A stretch of DNA of 64,000 bases from Comamonas sp. lk (GTDB taxonomy: Bacteria; Pseudomonadota; Gammaproteobacteria; Burkholderiales; Burkholderiaceae_C), in contig NZ_UOOB01000001.1 of NCBI RefSeq assembly GCF_900564145.1, positions 1,463,732 to 1,527,731 on the forward strand. Reading direction: 5' to 3'. The first letter of the stretch is position 1, and every line of letters starts with the position of its first letter. Of the stretch, positions 61,148-64,000 are shown one piece after another. Made by a program: the position numbers and the translations under genes. The notes beneath the pieces were generated by a model, which was not told where the DNA came from, did not search any database, and saw only the letters and a program-made list of their open reading frames with translations.

Positions 61148-63577
61148 TTACAGCGAATCGATGAAGCTGCGCAGCTTGTCGGAGCGGCTGGGGTGCTTCA
61201 ACTTGCGCAGCGCCTTGGCTTCGATCTGGCGAATGCGTTCGCGCGTCACGTCGAACTGCTTGCCCACTTCTTCCAGCGTGTGGTCGGTGGACATTTCAAT
61301 GCCGAAGCGCATGCGCAGCACCTTGGCTTCGCGCGGCGTCAGGCCGTCGAGAATGTCCTTGACCACATCGCGCAGACCGGCTTGCATGGCAGCGTCGATA
61401 GGTGCCGTGTTGTTGCCGTCTTCGATGAAATCGCCCAGGTGAGAATCGTCGTCGTCGCCGATGGGTGTTTCCATCGAAATCGGCTCCTTGGCGATCTTCA
61501 TGATCTTGCGGATCTTGTCCTCGGGGATTTCCATCTTGGCCGCCAGGATGGACGCATCGGGCTCGAAACCAAACTCTTGCAAGTGCTGGCGCGAGATGCG
61601 GTTCATCTTGTTGATGGTCTCGATCATGTGCACCGGGATGCGGATCGTGCGGGCCTGGTCAGCGATGGAACGCGTGATGGCCTGGCGAATCCACCAGGTG
61701 GCATAGGTCGAGAACTTGTAGCCGCGACGGTATTCGAACTTGTCCACGGCCTTCATCAGACCGATATTGCCTTCCTGGATCAAGTCCAGGAATTGCAGGC
61801 CACGGTTGGTGTACTTTTTGGCAATCGAGATCACCAGGCGCAAGTTGGCCTCGATCATCTCTTTCTTGGCATCGCGGCTGGCGCGTTCGCCATTGTTCAT
61901 GCGCTTGTTGATGCTCTTGAGCTCGTCCAGCGGCACGACCACGCGAGATTGCAGGTCGATCAGGTTCTGCTGCAGCTCTTGCACGGGCGGAATATTGCGT
62001 TCCAGCACGGCGCTATAGGGCTTGCCGGCATTGGCGTGCTTGACCACCCATTGCAGGTTCAACAGATTGGGCGGGAAGTCCTTGATGAACAACTCTTGCG
62101 ACATGCCGCACTTGTCCACAATGATCTTGCGCAGCTCGCGTTCCTTCTTGCGCACGTCATCGACTTGGGCGCGCACCAGATCGCAGAGCTTCTCGATCGT
62201 CTTGGCGGTGAAGCGGACGGTCATCAGCTGTTCGGTGATGGCTTTTTGCACCTTCATGTATGCAGGGCCGCCGTAGCCGTCCTTGTCATACACCTTGTGC
62301 ATCTTGTCGAAGAGCTCGCGCATGGAGTCGAAGCGACGCAGCGCTTCGTTCTTGAGCTCTTCCAGCTTTTTGGTCAGGGCCTTGGAGCCGCCCTTGCCGT
62401 CGTCGTCGTCTTCTTCGTCGTATTCGTCGAAGTCTTCTTCGGCCACGTAGTCATCGTTTTCGTCGGCATTGACGAAACCATCGACCACGGTGGAGATGAC
62501 AACCTTGCCTTCGCGAATTTCCTCAGCCATGGTGAGGATTTCGGCGATGGTCGCAGGAGAAGCCGAGATGGCTTCCATCATGTCCATCAGACCGCCTTCG
62601 ATGCGCTTGGCGATTTCAATTTCGCCTTCGCGCGTCAAGAGCTCGACAGTGCCCATTTCGCGCATGTACATGCGCACGGGGTCGGTGGTGCGGCCGAATT
62701 CCGAGTCCACGGTAGACAAAGCCGCTTCGGCTTCTTCTTCCGCTTCTTCTTCGGTGGTAGCCGATTGACCGGTGTTGTTCAGCAGCAGGGTTTCGGCATC
62801 GGGTGTCTGTTCATACACAGCCACGCCCATGTCGTTCAACATGGAGATCACCACTTCCAGCGTTTCGGCATCGACCAGCTTGTCGGGCAAGTGGTCGTTG
62901 ATTTCGCTGTGGGTCAGGTAGCCGCGGGTCTTGCCCAGCTTGATCAGCGTCTTCAAACGCGAACGGCGGGTAGACATTTCCTCTTCGGTGAGGACGGTTT
63001 CGTCCAGGCCGAATTCCTTCATCAAGGCGCGTTCCTTGGCCTTGCTGATCTTCATGCGCAGAGGCTTGACCTTCTCGGTCGGAGTAGTCGAAGCTTCGGT
63101 CGTCACTTCCTCTTCGACGTCGCCTTCCAGATCGCTGTCGATGTCCGACAGGTCTGCATCGTCCATGCCGTCATCGGCTTCCTTGGCCTTGGGCTTGCGG
63201 CCGCGCTTGGCAGGTGCTTTATCTGCAGCTGCGCTCTCGACTGCGGCTGCCTTCTTGGCAGGAGCTGCAGCCTTCTTGGCCGCTGGCTTCTTGGCCGCAG
63301 GGGCTGCGGCGTCGTCGCCGTCGGCGGCTTTCTTGCGACTGCGCTTTGGCGCTGCTTCGGCAAGCAGCGCGTCGGCCATGGCTTTGAGTTCGGCTTGTGA
63401 CTTTGTAACCACTGTGGTTTCTTTCTTGGCTTCGACCGCCTTGGCGGTGCTCTTCTTCGCAACCGTCTTGGCGGTCGCCACCATCTCGGCAGCTGCGGAA
63501 GCGGAAGTTTGAGAGGTCTTGGGCTTGGCGGAAGCTTCGGGGGCCTGCTTGGACTTCACGGACTTTGACACGGGCAT
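61148..63577 (-). CDS. rpoD: RNA polymerase primary sigma factor RpoD (sigma-70)
   Basis: An 809-residue housekeeping sigma factor, longer than the 613 residues of E. coli. A Lys/Ala-rich extension (about 1-140, [21 protein letters not shown]) precedes region 1.1 (about 180-250). An acidic stretch ([18 protein letters not shown]) lies in the non-conserved region. Regions 2.3-2.4 read [32 protein letters not shown], and region 4.2 reads [37 protein letters not shown] 63577 was chosen over GTG 63583 because AGAGG is correctly spaced for it. It follows the probable dnaG gene. Confidence 0.97.
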   Translation of the reverse strand: MPVSKSVKSKQAPEASAKPKTSQTSASAAAEMVATAKTVAKKSTAKAVEAKKETTVVTKSQAELKAMADALLAEAAPKRSRKKAADGDDAAAPAAKKPAAKKAAAPAKKAAAVESAAADKAPAKRGRKPKAKEADDGMDDADLSDIDSDLEGDVEEEVTTEASTTPTEKVKPLRMKISKAKERALMKEFGLDETVLTEEEMSTRRSRLKTLIKLGKTRGYLTHSEINDHLPDKLVDAETLEVVISMLNDMGVAVYEQTPDAETLLLNNTGQSATTEEEAEEEAEAALSTVDSEFGRTTDPVRMYMREMGTVELLTREGEIEIAKRIEGGLMDMMEAISASPATIAEILTMAEEIREGKVVISTVVDGFVNADENDDYVAEEDFDEYDEEDDDDGKGGSKALTKKLEELKNEALRRFDSMRELFDKMHKVYDKDGYGGPAYMKVQKAITEQLMTVRFTAKTIEKLCDLVRAQVDDVRKKERELRKIIVDKCGMSQELFIKDFPPNLLNLQWVVKHANAGKPYSAVLERNIPPVQELQQNLIDLQSRVVVPLDELKSINKRMNNGERASRDAKKEMIEANLRLVISIAKKYTNRGLQFLDLIQEGNIGLMKAVDKFEYRRGYKFSTYATWWIRQAITRSIADQARTIRIPVHMIETINKMNRISRQHLQEFGFEPDASILAAKMEIPEDKIRKIMKIAKEPISMETPIGDDDDSHLGDFIEDGNNTAPIDAAMQAGLRDVVKDILDGLTPREAKVLRMRFGIEMSTDHTLEEVGKQFDVTRERIRQIEAKALRKLKHPSRSDKLRSFIDSL

Positions 63578-63851
63578 GAACACCTCTTACGGTAGCGAAC
63601 ACACACAAACACACAAAGGGAAACGGAATAACAAACAAACGCCGTCTAAGCTGGCGCGTGGGAAGACATGGGTCTACCCTTGGGAATATCTCTTCTTGGC
63701 AAGAGTTTGGGCGAACATTTGGTATGCAGTCCTTGCGGAACAATGGGCCATGCAGTTGCTGCCAACACGTGATGTCTTCACGGGGCCCGGGCCGGAGGTG
63801 CTGCTGTCGCGCTTGCCAATAACCCTCTAATTATACCCATTCCTGGGAATG
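63578..63851 (-). promoter_or_regulatory. rpoD leader region
   Basis: About 250 bases lie between the promoter at 63830-63855 and the rpoD start. It holds GT/CA-rich tracts (63595-63625) and a GC-rich patch (63780-63800) with GGGCCCGGGCC that can fold. No gene is convincing. The long leader may carry post-transcriptional control. Confidence 0.45.
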
Positions 63852-63855
63852 TCAA
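63830..63855 (-). promoter_or_regulatory. rpoD-proximal promoter overlapping the upstream stop codon
   Basis: Read leftward: a perfect TTGACA (63850-63855) and a perfect TATAAT (63830-63835), separated by 14 bases instead of about 17. The TGA stop of the upstream gene is inside TTGACA. The spacer contains the inverted repeat CATTCC-CA-GGAATG. Confidence 0.55.
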
Positions 63856-64000
63856 GAGCTGGAAGGCAAATTTCTCATTTGCTGATCCAGGGTCTGTTGG
63901 CGGGCATACAAATCTCGTAGACGCTGGGTTGCACTGGGGTCGGTGCTCATGGACTGGATGGTCTGCGTGATCTGCTGTTTGATGTGCTCGATCAGGATGC
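63852..64000 (-). CDS. dnaG: probable DNA primase DnaG, C-terminal end (runs off right edge)
   Basis: About 48 residues of a leftward reading frame are visible, ending EHIKQQITQTIQSMSTD, then QRLRDLYARQQTLDQQMRNL and SSS before a TGA. It is helical, as is the helicase-binding C-terminus of DnaG. The call rests mainly on position: in most proteobacteria dnaG lies just upstream of rpoD (macromolecular synthesis operon). The visible part lacks a diagnostic motif. Confidence 0.6.
   Translation of the reverse strand, partial: ILIEHIKQQITQTIQSMSTDPSATQRLRDLYARQQTLDQQMRNLPSSS

Noticed and set aside
61094..63400. Long open frame opposite rpoD
   Set aside because: The product is unusually rich in Phe, Val, His and Gly, as expected for the complement of acidic and Lys-rich codons. 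rpoD is certain.
63219..63743. Leftward frame covering the rpoD leader and N-terminus
   Set aside because: It runs out of frame into rpoD and its translation is basic low-complexity sequence. The leader itself shows no start with ribosome binding site.
1..64000. Search for tRNA, rRNA, insertion sequences, prophage or defence islands
   Set aside because: No cloverleaf, rRNA segment, transposase, integrase or restriction/toxin gene was recognised; every large frame is accounted for by chromosomal functions.

Overview
The window looks like a 64 kb piece of a GC-rich (roughly 60-65%) betaproteobacterial chromosome of the family Comamonadaceae, most likely Comamonas (C. testosteroni group). This rests on the style of the core proteins (ParE/ParC, DapA-BamC, RpoD with a long Ala/Lys-rich N-terminal extension, PpsR/PpsA) and on AT-rich intergenic mini-repeats that I associate with this family. 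It was judged from the sequence alone, without a search. Gene density is high. I saw no rRNA, tRNA, CRISPR array, insertion sequence, integrase or prophage gene.

Layout, left to right. (1) 1-3.9 kb: start of an OmpR-type response regulator cut by the window edge, two divergent small PepSY proteins, a glycine-zipper lipoprotein, a SlyD-type isomerase and a DUF2076 protein. (2) 3.9-11.4 kb: a leftward operon encoding a branched-chain-amino-acid-type ABC importer (binding protein, two permeases, two ATPases) plus an aldehyde dehydrogenase, with a divergent AraC-type regulator; this looks like uptake and oxidation of an aromatic or carboxylic substrate. (3) 11.6-18.8 kb: the ribosomal oxygenase RoxA, an Ala/Pro-repeat lipoprotein, dapA-bamC, and an MFS / 48-residue membrane protein / SDR / methyltransferase cluster. 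(4) 19.0-24.4 kb: parE, a lytic transglycosylase and parC, the topoisomerase IV genes. (5) 24.5-31.4 kb: pdxY, a RidA protein, comEC, and an ATP-grasp/alpha-E pair of unresolved function. (6) 31.4-34.3 kb: ureidoglycolate lyase, an MFS carrier and a FadR-type regulator with two matching palindromic operators.

(7) 34.5-50.6 kb is an iron and peroxide block: a TonB-dependent siderophore receptor with DUF4198, DUF3325, PepSY-TM and DUF3649 genes; bacterioferritin; ahpC-ahpF; and a complete haem uptake locus (receptor, His-rich unknown, HmuS, HmuT, HmuU, HmuV). Fur-like boxes lie ahead of both uptake operons. The genes cover iron import, haem import and release, iron storage and peroxide removal.

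(8) 50.6-64 kb: DUF2798 with a divergent LysR regulator; ppsR divergent from ppsA, the latter followed by a two-subunit sodium/solute symporter; a small unknown protein; an FKBP isomerase; an HxlR-type regulator; a PanE-like reductase; and rpoD, preceded by the 3' end of what is probably dnaG. The least explained items are the ATP-grasp/alpha-E pair without its usual transglutaminase partner, the His-rich protein in the haem operon, a symporter with a canonical EF-hand loop and a long insert, two families of intergenic repeats, and a rpoD promoter built across the upstream stop codon.
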